The notes under the pieces were generated by a model. It was not told where the DNA came from. It made no database searches and saw nothing but the letters and a program-made list of their open reading frames with translations. This document shows, one piece after another, positions 1 through 8,905 of a DNA stretch of 11,262 nt (its first letter is position 1; every line of letters starts with the position of its first letter). Both the position numbers and the translations under genes were made by a program. The stretch covers positions 1 through 11,262 of the forward strand of contig CALMMO010000253.1 in assembly GCA_937868455.1 (NCBI GenBank), in the 5' to 3' direction. The DNA is from an uncultured Marmoricola sp. Its GTDB lineage: Bacteria > Actinomycetota > Actinomycetes > Propionibacteriales > Nocardioidaceae.

Positions 1-273
1 CCTCAGTCGTACCTGCCCGACTGGTGCTGGAGCCGGTCCGGTGGTGATCTCGAAGCTTCCGTACAGCCCCAGGTGCACATGCACGATCTGGTCGTTGTCG
101 AACTCGACAAACAGGTGCTTGCCCCAACTCTGGGCATCGTCCATGACCCGACCGTTGAGCAACTCCGCGGCATCAGCGAATCGCCCTTGAGGGCTGCTTA
201 CGGTGATGTGCTGGCCAGCGAAGGTCTCGCGAAGATCGCGGGCTAGCCGAAAAAGGGTGTGTCCCTCAGGCAT
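1..273 (-). CDS. nei: Nei/Fpg-family DNA glycosylase (endonuclease VIII-like), 3' end missing
   Basis: Base-excision-repair enzyme that removes oxidised bases and nicks the abasic site. Only the first 91 codons lie in the window; the gene runs off the left edge in frame. The protein begins MPEGHTLFRLAR. Pro2 and Glu3 are the Schiff-base nucleophile and catalytic acid of the family once Met is removed. Lys52, in WGKHLF (50-55), matches the catalytic beta-hairpin lysine, and HVHLGLYGSF (65-74) is the usual following strand. The MPEGHT start with SSPQGRFADA resembles mycobacterial Nei1 (Rv2464c, from memory). The helix-two-turn-helix and zinc finger would lie outside the window. The ATG lies inside the end of rpiB (ATG 273-271, rpiB stop TGA 268-266), an 8-bp overlap without a good ribosome binding site, so translation is probably coupled. 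The family call is firm; the exact substrate is inferred. Confidence 0.93.
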   Translation of the reverse strand, partial: MPEGHTLFRLARDLRETFAGQHITVSSPQGRFADAAELLNGRVMDDAQSWGKHLFVEFDNDQIVHVHLGLYGSFEITTGPAPAPVGQVRLR

Positions 274-763
274 CTGGACCCAGGCCGATTGCCGAATCAG
301 GCAGCGCCGGGAACTCGTGACTCACCTCGAAGTCGCTCATCATGGCGATGCGACGGACGTGGCGCTCATCGTGGGTAAACGGCGTGGTCAAGAAGGTGTC
401 GATGAACCCTGTCATCTCCTCGATCGAGTGCATCCGGCCGCCCACGGAGATCACGTTGGCGTCGTTGTGTTCACGAGCCAGCACTGCAGTCTCGGTGCTC
501 CACACCAGTGCCGCACGCACCCCTTTGACCTTGTTGGCCGCGATCTGCTCGCCGTTGCCCGAGCCTCCGATCACCACACCGAGCGAGCCCGGATCAGCTA
601 CCACGCCTGCGGCAGCCCGGATACAAAAAACGGGGTAGTCGTCGAGGGCGTCGTACACAAAAGGTCCGTGATCGACAGGTTCGTGCCCTTGCTCAACAAG
701 CCACCCTTTGAGGTGATCTTTGAGTTCGAGTCCGGCATGGTCAGAGCCCAGGTGAACGCGCAT
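266..763 (-). CDS. rpiB: Ribose-5-phosphate isomerase B
   Basis: Interconverts ribose 5-phosphate and ribulose 5-phosphate in the cytosolic pentose phosphate pathway. The 165-residue length is normal for the LacAB/RpiB family. Visible motifs are SDHAG at 7-11 (Asp8, His9), the anion-hole loop GGSGNGEQIAANK at 66-78, EHND near His99, GGR ending at Arg110, and Arg134/Arg138 in the phosphate-binding region. The loop has Ser68 where E. coli RpiB has its catalytic Cys. As in the M. tuberculosis enzyme, the base is then expected to be Glu72 (Mtb Glu75). The ATG at 763 gives the conserved MRVHLGSDHAG start, though no clear Shine-Dalgarno sequence precedes it. It lies 30 bp after the hydrolase and overlaps nei by 8 bp, so it is probably co-transcribed with both. 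Confidence 0.96.
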   Translation of the reverse strand: MRVHLGSDHAGLELKDHLKGWLVEQGHEPVDHGPFVYDALDDYPVFCIRAAAGVVADPGSLGVVIGGSGNGEQIAANKVKGVRAALVWSTETAVLAREHNDANVISVGGRMHSIEEMTGFIDTFLTTPFTHDERHVRRIAMMSDFEVSHEFPALPDSAIGLGPDA

Positions 764-793
764 GGTGCGGAGTCTAAAGCCGCCTTGCCTGAA

Positions 794-1696
794 CTAATGT
801 CCGCGCCCGACTCCGTGCTCGCGCAAGAAGCCCACGACCTGCCCCATCAGCACCTCGGAGGCATCGAATTGGTCGACGAACCGCCAAAAGCCGTGGATCA
901 TGCCGAGATATCGAGTGGCGACCACTGACACCCCGGCTTGCTCCATCGCCACGGCCAACGCCTCCCCCTCCGTGCGCAAGATGTCGTGCTCAGCGGTGGC
1001 GATCAAGGTGGGAGGCAACCCGGCATAGTCGGTGTCGACAGGCGAGAAGTTCGGATCGGCGAGCAGGTGCAGCCGCTGCTGGTCTCCGCCTGCGTAGGCC
1101 GACCAGTACCAACGCGCCTCATCCGGCTCAAAGCCGACTCCGTCGGCGCAGTACGACGTCGCATCCCTCGCTGCATCAATGAACGGATAGATCAGCACCT
1201 GGGCTGCGAAGCGCTCACGGTGCCGAAGTGCGGCCACGAGCGCCAAGCACGCACCGGCACTGTCACCGTGGACCGCGATGGGTCCACTCACATCTGGGTC
1301 GTCGGTCTCCGCGAGCCAGGCGACCACGGCATCCATGTCGTCAACGGCCGCTGGATAGGGATGCTCTGGGGGCCGGCGATAGTCGACGCTGATGACAGTG
1401 GCGCCGCTTCGGTTGGCCAACATGCGGGCAATGCGGTCGTGAACGTCGATGTCGTTGAGCACGAACCCGCCGCCGTGGGCGTGCACGATGACCCCGTGGG
1501 CATCGGGGGCGGCGTAGAGCCGCACCCGCACACCACGGGCATCGAGGTCCTCGACCCGGGCGACGTCTTCACGTGGTTGCTTGAGGTTGGCCTTGCGCAC
1601 GCGTTCGCGCTCGGCAACGACGTCGAAGCGAGCGTCGGCAACGCTGATGTCATCAGCGGTTGCCGCAATGACCTTGGCCGCTTGGGGGTGCAGCAT
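794..1696 (-). CDS. Alpha/beta hydrolase of the hormone-sensitive-lipase (HSL/GDXG) family
   Basis: Predicted cytosolic carboxylesterase or lipase, 300 residues, the usual size for the family. The oxyanion-hole motif HGGGF is at 74-78. The nucleophile is Ser146 in GDSAGA (144-149), the acid is probably Asp238 in AEHDILRTE, and the catalytic His268 lies in GMIHGFW. The lid-like N-terminal 50 residues are charged, with no signal peptide or membrane segment. The natural substrate cannot be read from sequence. Its start ATG shares one base with the stop of the upstream DsbA-like gene (TGATG), indicating coupled translation, and rpiB follows 30 bp later. In the M. tuberculosis arrangement, as I remember it, the DsbA-like gene and rpiB are adjacent, so this hydrolase looks like an insertion into a conserved cluster. 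Its base composition looks like its neighbours'. Confidence 0.93.
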   Translation of the reverse strand: MLHPQAAKVIAATADDISVADARFDVVAERERVRKANLKQPREDVARVEDLDARGVRVRLYAAPDAHGVIVHAHGGGFVLNDIDVHDRIARMLANRSGATVISVDYRRPPEHPYPAAVDDMDAVVAWLAETDDPDVSGPIAVHGDSAGACLALVAALRHRERFAAQVLIYPFIDAARDATSYCADGVGFEPDEARWYWSAYAGGDQQRLHLLADPNFSPVDTDYAGLPPTLIATAEHDILRTEGEALAVAMEQAGVSVVATRYLGMIHGFWRFVDQFDASEVLMGQVVGFLREHGVGRGH

Positions 1697-2304
1697 CAGT
1701 CGAAGACCGGGCCTGCATCTCGGGTGCGCTTGAGTTCATAGAAGCCTGGTGTGCTGGCCACTAGAACGCAGCCATCCCACAACCGGCCGGCCGCTTCGCC
1801 CTTGGGTGCGGGGGTGACCACTGGGCCGAAGAAGGCGACGTCGCCGATGTGGATCACTGGGGTGCCGACATCCATGCCAACTTTGTCCATGCCTTCGTGG
1901 TGGGAGCGGCGCAACTCTTCGTCGTACTCAGTTGAGGTCATGGCGTCGGCCAACGACACCGGCAACCCGACCTCGGCGAGGGACTCTTCGATGAGCGCGC
2001 GGTCGGGGGTGCGTGCGCCCGGGTGGATGCGGGTGCCCATAGCTGTGTAGAGCGGCAACAGCACTTCCTCGCCATGAGCCGCAGCGGCCGCAATGCACAC
2101 GCGCACCGGGCCCCACGCCAACTTCATCAAGTCAAGGTATTCGGCTGGCAGGTCACGTCCGTCGTTGAGCACGGCGAGGCTCATCACGTGGAAGTGCGCC
2201 TCGACATCGCGCACCTTGGCGACCTCAAGCATCCATCGGCTAGACATCCAGGCCCACGGGCACACCGGGTCGAACCAAAAGTCTGCTCGCTGTGTCGTCC
2301 CCAT
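1696..2304 (-). CDS. DsbA-fold protein of the Rv2466c (mycothiol-dependent nitroreductase) family, monothiol CPWA variant
   Basis: Thioredoxin-fold cytosolic protein of 202 residues with a helical insertion, and no signal peptide. [20 protein letters not shown] (7-26) and the C-terminal ELKRTR closely resemble Rv2466c, a mycothiol-dependent oxidoreductase from mycobacteria. The active site reads Cys15-Pro-Trp-Ala18; codon 18 is GCC, so the second Cys of CPWC is absent. The cis-Pro motif is Thr148-Pro149. Other cysteines (70 and 179) lie far from the site in sequence. A monothiol enzyme would fit a mycothiol-disulfide (glutaredoxin-like) mechanism rather than dithiol exchange; this is inference. 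The ATG at 2304 is preceded by GAGGAG (2317-2312), which fixes the start. It is the first gene of the leftward unit and is divergent from pepN, as in M. tuberculosis. The family is secure; the substrate is unknown. Confidence 0.9.
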   Translation of the reverse strand: MGTTQRADFWFDPVCPWAWMSSRWMLEVAKVRDVEAHFHVMSLAVLNDGRDLPAEYLDLMKLAWGPVRVCIAAAAAHGEEVLLPLYTAMGTRIHPGARTPDRALIEESLAEVGLPVSLADAMTSTEYDEELRRSHHEGMDKVGMDVGTPVIHIGDVAFFGPVVTPAPKGEAAGRLWDGCVLVASTPGFYELKRTRDAGPVFD

Positions 2305-2311
2305 CGTTGAC

Positions 2312-2317
2312 TCCTCG
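2312..2317 (-). promoter_or_regulatory. Ribosome binding site of the DsbA-like gene
   Basis: GAGGAG on the minus strand, 7 bases before the ATG at 2304. It is the clearest Shine-Dalgarno sequence in the left half of the window and decides the start of this gene. Confidence 0.75.
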
Positions 2318-2334
2318 GTTTGTTATCCAACTTT

Positions 2335-2363
2335 GCGCATGCGCTCATCACTGACAATGATGA
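2335..2363. promoter_or_regulatory. Candidate operator: two inverted repeats between divergent genes
   Basis: The 63 bp between the DsbA-like gene and pepN hold a perfect 10-bp palindrome, GCGCATGCGC (2335-2344). Directly after it is an inverted repeat, TCATCA (2345-2350), 7-base spacer, TGATGA (2358-2363), ending 4 bases before the pepN ATG. Adjacent dyads in such a short divergent region are where a repressor could control both directions. I recognise no regulator consensus, and convincing -35/-10 pairs are not visible in either direction. Confidence 0.35.
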
Positions 2364-2367
2364 CGCT

Positions 2368-4905
2368 ATGCCCGGAACTAATCTGACTCGGGAAGAGGCG
2401 CTCTCGCGCTCTGCCCACTTGACCGTCGACTCTTACCTCATCGAACTTGATCTCACCACCGGTGAGGATAGCTTCGCCTCCCGCACGACGGTGAAGTTCC
2501 GCAGCACCCAACCAGGTGCGCAGACTTTCGCTGATCTGGTTGACGCCACGATCTCCTCGATCACCCTCAATGGCCAAAGCATCGACCCGGCAACGGCGTA
2601 CCTCGATAGCCGCATCGCGCTGAGTGACCTGGCCGCCGAGAACGAACTAGTGGTTGAGGCCATGTGCAAATACAGCCACACCGGCGAGGGTCTGCACCGG
2701 TTCGTTGACCCAGTTGATGACCGGGTCTACCTCTACAGCCAATTTGAGGTTCCCGACGCACGCCGGGTGTTCACCACGTTTGAGCAGCCCGACTTGAAGT
2801 CGGTGTTCACGTTCCACGTGGTTGCCCCTGAGCACTGGCAGGTCGTGTCCAACTCCCCCACTCCTGCACCCACATCTTTAGGTGAGGGCAAGGCACGCTG
2901 GGAGTTCGAGCCCACCAAGCCGATGTCGACCTACATCACTGCTTTGGTGGCCGGTGAATATCACGCAGTGCACGACACCTATCAGGGCAAGTACGGCGAG
3001 ATTCCGCTGGGCCACTACTGCCGCCAGTCCCTGGTGCCGTACCTCGACACCGATGAACTGGTGAAGATCACCTCTGAAGGCTTCGCCTTCTTTGAAGAGG
3101 CATTCGACTTCCCCTACCCCTTCGGCAAGTACGACCAGCTTTATGTGCCCGAATACAACGCCGGGGCGATGGAAAACGCCGGCTGCGTCACGCTGCGTGA
3201 TGAGTACCTGCCTCGCTCGCGCCAGCCGCGCTCGTTCTATGACTTCCGCTGCTCGGTGATCTTGCACGAGATGGCGCACATGTGGTTCGGCGATTTGGTC
3301 ACCATGAAGTGGTGGGATGACCTCTGGCTCAACGAGTCGTTTGCCGAGTGGGCGTGTTACCACGCAGCAGTTGAGGCAACGGAGTTCAACGAGGCCTGGA
3401 CCGGCTTCACCAACGCGCGCAAACAAACGGGCTACCGCCAAGACCAGATGCCCTCCACTCACCCCATCGCGGCTGACAACTACGACTTGCACGCCGTCGA
3501 GGTCAACTTCGACATGATCACCTACGCCAAGGGCGCCTCGGTGCTCAAGCAGTTGGTGGCCTGGGTCGGGTTGGAACCCTTCATGGTCGGTCTTCGCCAG
3601 TACTTCAAGGACCACGCCTACGCCAACTCTGAGTTCTCCGACCTGCTGCAGGCCTTGGAGACCGCGTCGGGTCGGGAATTGTCAGATTGGGCCGATGAGT
3701 GGCTCAAGACTGCTGGCGTCAACACGCTGACGCCCAAGTTTGAACTCGATGAGGCTGGCAACTACTCATCGCTGACTGTTGAGCAAACCGCGCACCCCGA
3801 TTACCCCACTTTGCGACGTCACCGCCTCGGGATTGGCTTGTACGACGACGTCAACGGTCGTCTCGTGCGCCGGCGCTACATCGAAACCGACATCGCCGGT
3901 TCTTCCACTGCCGTTGCCGATGTCGTGGGCGAAAAGCAGCCCGACCTCTTGCTGCTCAACGATGGTGACTTGGCGTACGCCAAGATCCGCCTCGACGAGC
4001 GGTCGCTGGCCACGGTGATTTCAGGGCTCGATCGCCTCGATGACTCCTTGGCTCGTGCGCTCGTGTGGGGGGCGACCTGGGACATGACCCGCGACGCGGA
4101 GATGTCGGCCACAGACTTCGTGGCACTGGTGCTCTCCAACATTGGCGCTGAGACCGACGCTTGGGGTGTCAGCCGGATCCCGATGAGCGCCTCGGCTGCG
4201 GTGAACTACTTGTGCGCACCTGCTCACCGGGCCGAGGTGCGCGCAACCTGGGAGAAGGGCATGTTCGATCTTGCCCAGCAGGCCGCACCGGGCAGCGACC
4301 ACCAGTTGACCTTCGTGCGCCAACTGGCTGGGGTCGCCCACAACGATTTCGCCTGTGACTTCCTCTCCGGGCTTCTGGATGGCTCTGTGTCTCTTGAGGG
4401 ACTCAGCGTCGACCAGGACCTGCGTTGGGGTCTTCTGACTGGGCTCGCCCAGTCTGGTCGCATTGGTGAGGAAGCGATCACCGCCGAACTTCAACGCGAC
4501 AACACCGTCTCGGGCATCGAGCACGCAGCATCGGCTCGAGCCGCCTTGCCCGATGCCGCCGCAAAGGAAGCGGCCTGGGCCGCCGTATTCGATCCAGCCA
4601 CGGGCAACGAAGTCGGCCGCTCGATTGCGTTGTCGTTCATGCGGCCTGGCCAGGAAGAGTTGCTCAAGCCGTTCGTGGAGAAGTACTTCGTCGCAGCCGA
4701 AACTGCCTTCGCCACCATTGGCACCCATCGGGCGTCGGTGGCCTTGGAGTACCTCTTCCCCAAGCCGTTGGCCTCTGCGGAGTTGCTTGACGCGGTCGAT
4801 GCCTGGTTGAGCACCACCACTGCAAGCCCTGGCACCCAGCGTTACGTGATCGAAGGACGCTCAGAAGTGGTGCGGTTCCTGGCCGCACAAGCCAAGGACG
4901 CCTAA
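2368..4905 (+). CDS. pepN: Aminopeptidase N (M1 family zinc metallopeptidase)
   Basis: Cytosolic exopeptidase that removes N-terminal residues from peptides. The protein has 845 residues, typical of actinobacterial PepN. The exopeptidase motif GAMEN is at 266-270. The zinc site HEMAH (300-304) is followed 18 residues later by the third ligand Glu323 in LNESFAEW, giving HExxH-x18-E. Tyr386 in FDMITYAKGAS is the expected transition-state tyrosine. The N-terminal beta domain comes first, then the thermolysin-like catalytic domain (about 200-440), a small beta domain, and a helical ERAP1-C-like domain from about 510 to the end. I chose ATG 2368 because MPGTNLTREEA is the family's usual start; an upstream in-frame TTG at 2320 adds 16 unlikely residues. 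No Shine-Dalgarno precedes the ATG, so the mRNA may be leaderless or nearly so. The stop overlaps that of glnD by 4 bp. Confidence 0.97.
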   Translation: MPGTNLTREEALSRSAHLTVDSYLIELDLTTGEDSFASRTTVKFRSTQPGAQTFADLVDATISSITLNGQSIDPATAYLDSRIALSDLAAENELVVEAMCKYSHTGEGLHRFVDPVDDRVYLYSQFEVPDARRVFTTFEQPDLKSVFTFHVVAPEHWQVVSNSPTPAPTSLGEGKARWEFEPTKPMSTYITALVAGEYHAVHDTYQGKYGEIPLGHYCRQSLVPYLDTDELVKITSEGFAFFEEAFDFPYPFGKYDQLYVPEYNAGAMENAGCVTLRDEYLPRSRQPRSFYDFRCSVILHEMAHMWFGDLVTMKWWDDLWLNESFAEWACYHAAVEATEFNEAWTGFTNARKQTGYRQDQMPSTHPIAADNYDLHAVEVNFDMITYAKGASVLKQLVAWVGLEPFMVGLRQYFKDHAYANSEFSDLLQALETASGRELSDWADEWLKTAGVNTLTPKFELDEAGNYSSLTVEQTAHPDYPTLRRHRLGIGLYDDVNGRLVRRRYIETDIAGSSTAVADVVGEKQPDLLLLNDGDLAYAKIRLDERSLATVISGLDRLDDSLARALVWGATWDMTRDAEMSATDFVALVLSNIGAETDAWGVSRIPMSASAAVNYLCAPAHRAEVRATWEKGMFDLAQQAAPGSDHQLTFVRQLAGVAHNDFACDFLSGLLDGSVSLEGLSVDQDLRWGLLTGLAQSGRIGEEAITAELQRDNTVSGIEHAASARAALPDAAAKEAAWAAVFDPATGNEVGRSIALSFMRPGQEELLKPFVEKYFVAAETAFATIGTHRASVALEYLFPKPLASAELLDAVDAWLSTTTASPGTQRYVIEGRSEVVRFLAAQAKDA

Positions 4906-7151
4906 GCGCTCACTGTGGCCCGCAAGCCCTCGCGAATCGCCTCAAGCATCGCCTGGGTTTGCGGGCCGTTGAGCGCCTGGCCCTGGGTGTCTTGTACGTA
5001 GAAGACATCGACGGCTTGCGGACCAATGGTGGTGACGTGGGCCGAACGAATCGAGAGCCCAAAGGTCGCCACTGCTCTGCACACGGCATAGATCAGCCCA
5101 GGTCGATCTTCTGCACGGATCTCCACGACGGTCGCTTGCTTAGAGGCGCCCAGTTGCACCTCAACGCTTGGCTCAAGCTTCGGCGCTGTTGAAGGCGTGA
5201 GCCGCGTGGGTGCATCGAGCCGACCGGCCACGATCGCCTCAAGACGTTGCTTAAGGAGTGCGGGGTCGAGGTGGGAGTCAGCCACCTCCCACTGCGAGAA
5301 CGCGTAGCCCCCTTCGGTCCACACGCGCGCGGCCCGCACCGAGGCTCGCTGGACGGCCAACATCGCCGCAGCATCCGCCAACAGGCCAATCCGGTCGGGG
5401 GCGATCACACTGACCCGGGCGCCATCAGCGAGGGGTTCCACGATGACCTCGGGCGAGCCGGTGCGCAGTACTCCATCAGGCAGTACTCCATTAAGCAGTG
5501 CTCCATTGGGAAGGGCCACCGCCTGATGAGCGCCCGTCTCTGGCGCAACCTTGGCATCCAATAAGGAAGAGCAGCGACGGAACAGGGACCTGATCAGGCC
5601 CGCCCGCCAGGTCGACCATGCCGTGTCAGAGGTGGCGCGGGCATCGGCCTCGGTCAGGGCCATCAACAGGTCGAGAGTGGCTAGATCGCCGATGCGCGTC
5701 GTGACATGTGTGGCTGTGGCTGGGTCATCAGGATCGCGTGTCGTGGCCGTCTCTGGCAGCAGTAAGTGCCAGCGCACCAAGGTGCTGATGGTCTGGGCAT
5801 CCGGATTAGAAAATCCCATCCGCAGGGCCACCGTGTGAGCCAGCGGCGCCCCGGCGACCGAGTGCGGCACCGTGCCGCCCTTGCCGATGTCGTGCAGGAG
5901 CGCGGCCATCATCAACAAGTCGGGGCGCGCGACCCGTCTAATCAACCCCGAAGCCTCGATGCAGGTCTCAATGACGTGCCGGTCAACCGTGAATCGGTGG
6001 ACGACTGAGGCGTGGGGCAGCAGTCTGATCTGTTCCCACTCGGGCAAGATCGAAGCCACAGCGCCCGTCTCATCGAGGGTCTCCCAGACTGCTTCGAGCC
6101 CACGCCCCGCGGCCAGCAGTCGCACCACCAACTCCCGGGCAGCTCGCGGCCATGGGGTGGGCAACGGCGGGCACTCGCGCACGAGGCGGGCCGCGGTGGC
6201 CGGTGAGAGCGTCAGCCCGCGCTCGGCTGCATGAGCGGCAGCACTGAGCAAGAGCAAGCCATCGTTCGTGGGTCGAGTGGCCTTGTCGAGCACGACTTCA
6301 CCATGGGAGAGCGCGATGCCCGGGGCGATCGTCTCCAACTGGGGTCGGCGATTGAGGCTGGGCTTGCGCACAGTGGCCTCGGCCCGACTCCAGGTCAGGC
6401 GCGAGAGATGGCGCAGGCGGCGCGCGTGCGCCCGAGTACGACGCTGCGCGTCAGTGCCATCGGCAAACCCCAACCGCGCAGCAATCTCTGGCCAAAACTC
6501 CGGGGCCACTCGGTCGGTGCCACGACCAGCGACATCATGCAGCGCATCACGTACGTCGAGCAGGGCCGTGCGAGAGCGCTCCACCTCCACGTGCGGCACA
6601 TCGACTAGCCAGCTAGCCACCAGCGCGTTGAGCACGGTGGCATCACGCAGACCACCCACAGATTCCTTGAGGTCAGGCACCGACGAATGCGCGAGTTCGC
6701 CCAGCAGCGAAGCGCGGCCCTCCCCCAAGGTTTTGAGTTCGAGCAGTCGCGACCGGGCGTCTCGGCGCCACTGGGTCAAGATGGTGGTGCGCAGTCGCAA
6801 TGTCAGGTTGGGATCGCCAGCCAAGTGGCGGGCATCGAGCAGCCCCAACATCACCCGCAGGTCGGCTGTCGCGGTCTCAACCACATCTGCAAACGAGCGC
6901 ACGGAGTGGTCGAGTTTGGTCCCCGAGTCCCACAGCGGGTACCACAATGCCCCCGCCCAATCCCCTACCTCAACGTCGTCATCGATCACCAAGATGACGT
7001 CGAGGTCGGAGAAGGGGGCCAATTCACGGCGACCAAAGCCCCCCACGGCAACCAGCGCGACCCCCACTGTAGGTGCGCTGACGGACTCGAAGGCCTGCAC
7101 ACACAGCGCGTCGGCTGCCACCGTGCGCTCTGCGCGTTGAGCAGCACTCAC
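4902..7151 (-). CDS. glnD: GlnD, bifunctional PII nucleotidyltransferase / PII-NMP-removing enzyme
   Basis: Senses glutamine and modifies PII when nitrogen is scarce, reversing this when glutamine is high. In actinobacteria such as Streptomyces and Corynebacterium the modification of the neighbouring PII is adenylylation rather than uridylylation. The protein has 749 residues. The nucleotidyltransferase signature GGFGRRELAPFSDLD (37-51) has metal ligands Asp49 and Asp51. The HD domain has RFTVDRHVIE (386-395), His420-Asp421 in LLHDIGKGG, and His462. Two C-terminal ACT domains begin near 578 and 674. Both catalytic centres look intact. The linker before the first ACT domain holds three 5-residue repeats (548-562). 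The start is GTG at 7151, 3 bp after the PII stop, so translation is probably coupled. The gene ends tail to tail with pepN, the stops overlapping. Confidence 0.96.
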   Translation of the reverse strand: MSAAQRAERTVAADALCVQAFESVSAPTVGVALVAVGGFGRRELAPFSDLDVILVIDDDVEVGDWAGALWYPLWDSGTKLDHSVRSFADVVETATADLRVMLGLLDARHLAGDPNLTLRLRTTILTQWRRDARSRLLELKTLGEGRASLLGELAHSSVPDLKESVGGLRDATVLNALVASWLVDVPHVEVERSRTALLDVRDALHDVAGRGTDRVAPEFWPEIAARLGFADGTDAQRRTRAHARRLRHLSRLTWSRAEATVRKPSLNRRPQLETIAPGIALSHGEVVLDKATRPTNDGLLLLSAAAHAAERGLTLSPATAARLVRECPPLPTPWPRAARELVVRLLAAGRGLEAVWETLDETGAVASILPEWEQIRLLPHASVVHRFTVDRHVIETCIEASGLIRRVARPDLLMMAALLHDIGKGGTVPHSVAGAPLAHTVALRMGFSNPDAQTISTLVRWHLLLPETATTRDPDDPATATHVTTRIGDLATLDLLMALTEADARATSDTAWSTWRAGLIRSLFRRCSSLLDAKVAPETGAHQAVALPNGALLNGVLPDGVLRTGSPEVIVEPLADGARVSVIAPDRIGLLADAAAMLAVQRASVRAARVWTEGGYAFSQWEVADSHLDPALLKQRLEAIVAGRLDAPTRLTPSTAPKLEPSVEVQLGASKQATVVEIRAEDRPGLIYAVCRAVATFGLSIRSAHVTTIGPQAVDVFYVQDTQGQALNGPQTQAMLEAIREGLRATVSA
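5466..5510 (-). repeat. Three tandem 15-bp repeats inside glnD
   Basis: Three consecutive 15-bp units (5466-5480, 5481-5495, 5496-5510) differ from one another at 2-3 positions. On the coding strand they encode PNGAL, LNGVL and PDGVL (GlnD residues 548-562), in the linker between the HD domain and the first ACT domain. The 15-bp unit keeps the frame, so gain or loss of units would change only linker length. Confidence 0.85.
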
Positions 7152-7154
7152 GTG

Positions 7155-8821
<1,667 letters not shown>

Positions 8822-8845
8822 AAGCCCAGACTCTTCACGACTGAG

Positions 8846-8883
8846 GTAACACACTGAGGCCAGCCTTGTTACGGTCGTGTAAA
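8846..8883 (-). promoter_or_regulatory. Candidate GlnR-type operator between the two amt genes
   Basis: On the minus strand, TTTAC, 6 bases, GTAAC (8883-8868) matches the actinobacterial GlnR pattern gTnAC-n6-GnAAC, with the AC dinucleotides separated by 9 bases. A further GTTAC lies at 8850-8846, exactly 22 bp (two helical turns) from the GTAAC. The site is 47-62 bp before the ATG of the downstream amt gene, inside the 84-bp intergenic region. The pattern is short and could occur by chance, so this is a hypothesis. Confidence 0.4.
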
Positions 8884-8905
8884 TAGCTCAGCGTGCCGCG
8901 CAGGC

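Noticed and set aside
266..763. RpiB lacking the E. coli catalytic Cys as a sign of inactivation
   Set aside because: Ser at this position with Glu72 as base is the normal actinobacterial form, as in the M. tuberculosis enzyme.
203..928. 241-codon plus-strand reading frame across nei, rpiB and the hydrolase end
   Set aside because: Spans three real minus-strand genes and their junctions; no plausible product.
938..1741. 267-codon plus-strand reading frame opposite the hydrolase
   Set aside because: The opposite strand encodes a complete HSL hydrolase with all catalytic motifs; this frame has no recognisable motif and is a GC-rich shadow.
2320..2367. TTG start of pepN giving 16 extra residues
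   Set aside because: MPGTNLTREEA is the usual family start and the extension runs through the intergenic dyads without a ribosome binding site.
2878..3615. 245-codon minus-strand reading frame inside pepN
   Set aside because: It lies antisense to the PepN catalytic domain and resembles no family I know.
6268..7140. 290-codon plus-strand reading frame opposite glnD
   Set aside because: Low-complexity Ser/Arg/Thr-rich translation, fully antisense to the conserved GlnD nucleotidyltransferase region.
8822..8854. GTG start adding 11 residues to the divergent Amt
   Set aside because: No ribosome binding site before it, and the ATG at 8821 gives a normal Amt N-terminus; it cannot be fully excluded.
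8840..8859. Direct repeat ACTGAGG (8840-8846 and 8853-8859) in the amt-amt gap
   Set aside because: Seven bases at 13-bp spacing can easily arise by chance; I see no matching regulator and prefer the overlapping GlnR-like pattern.
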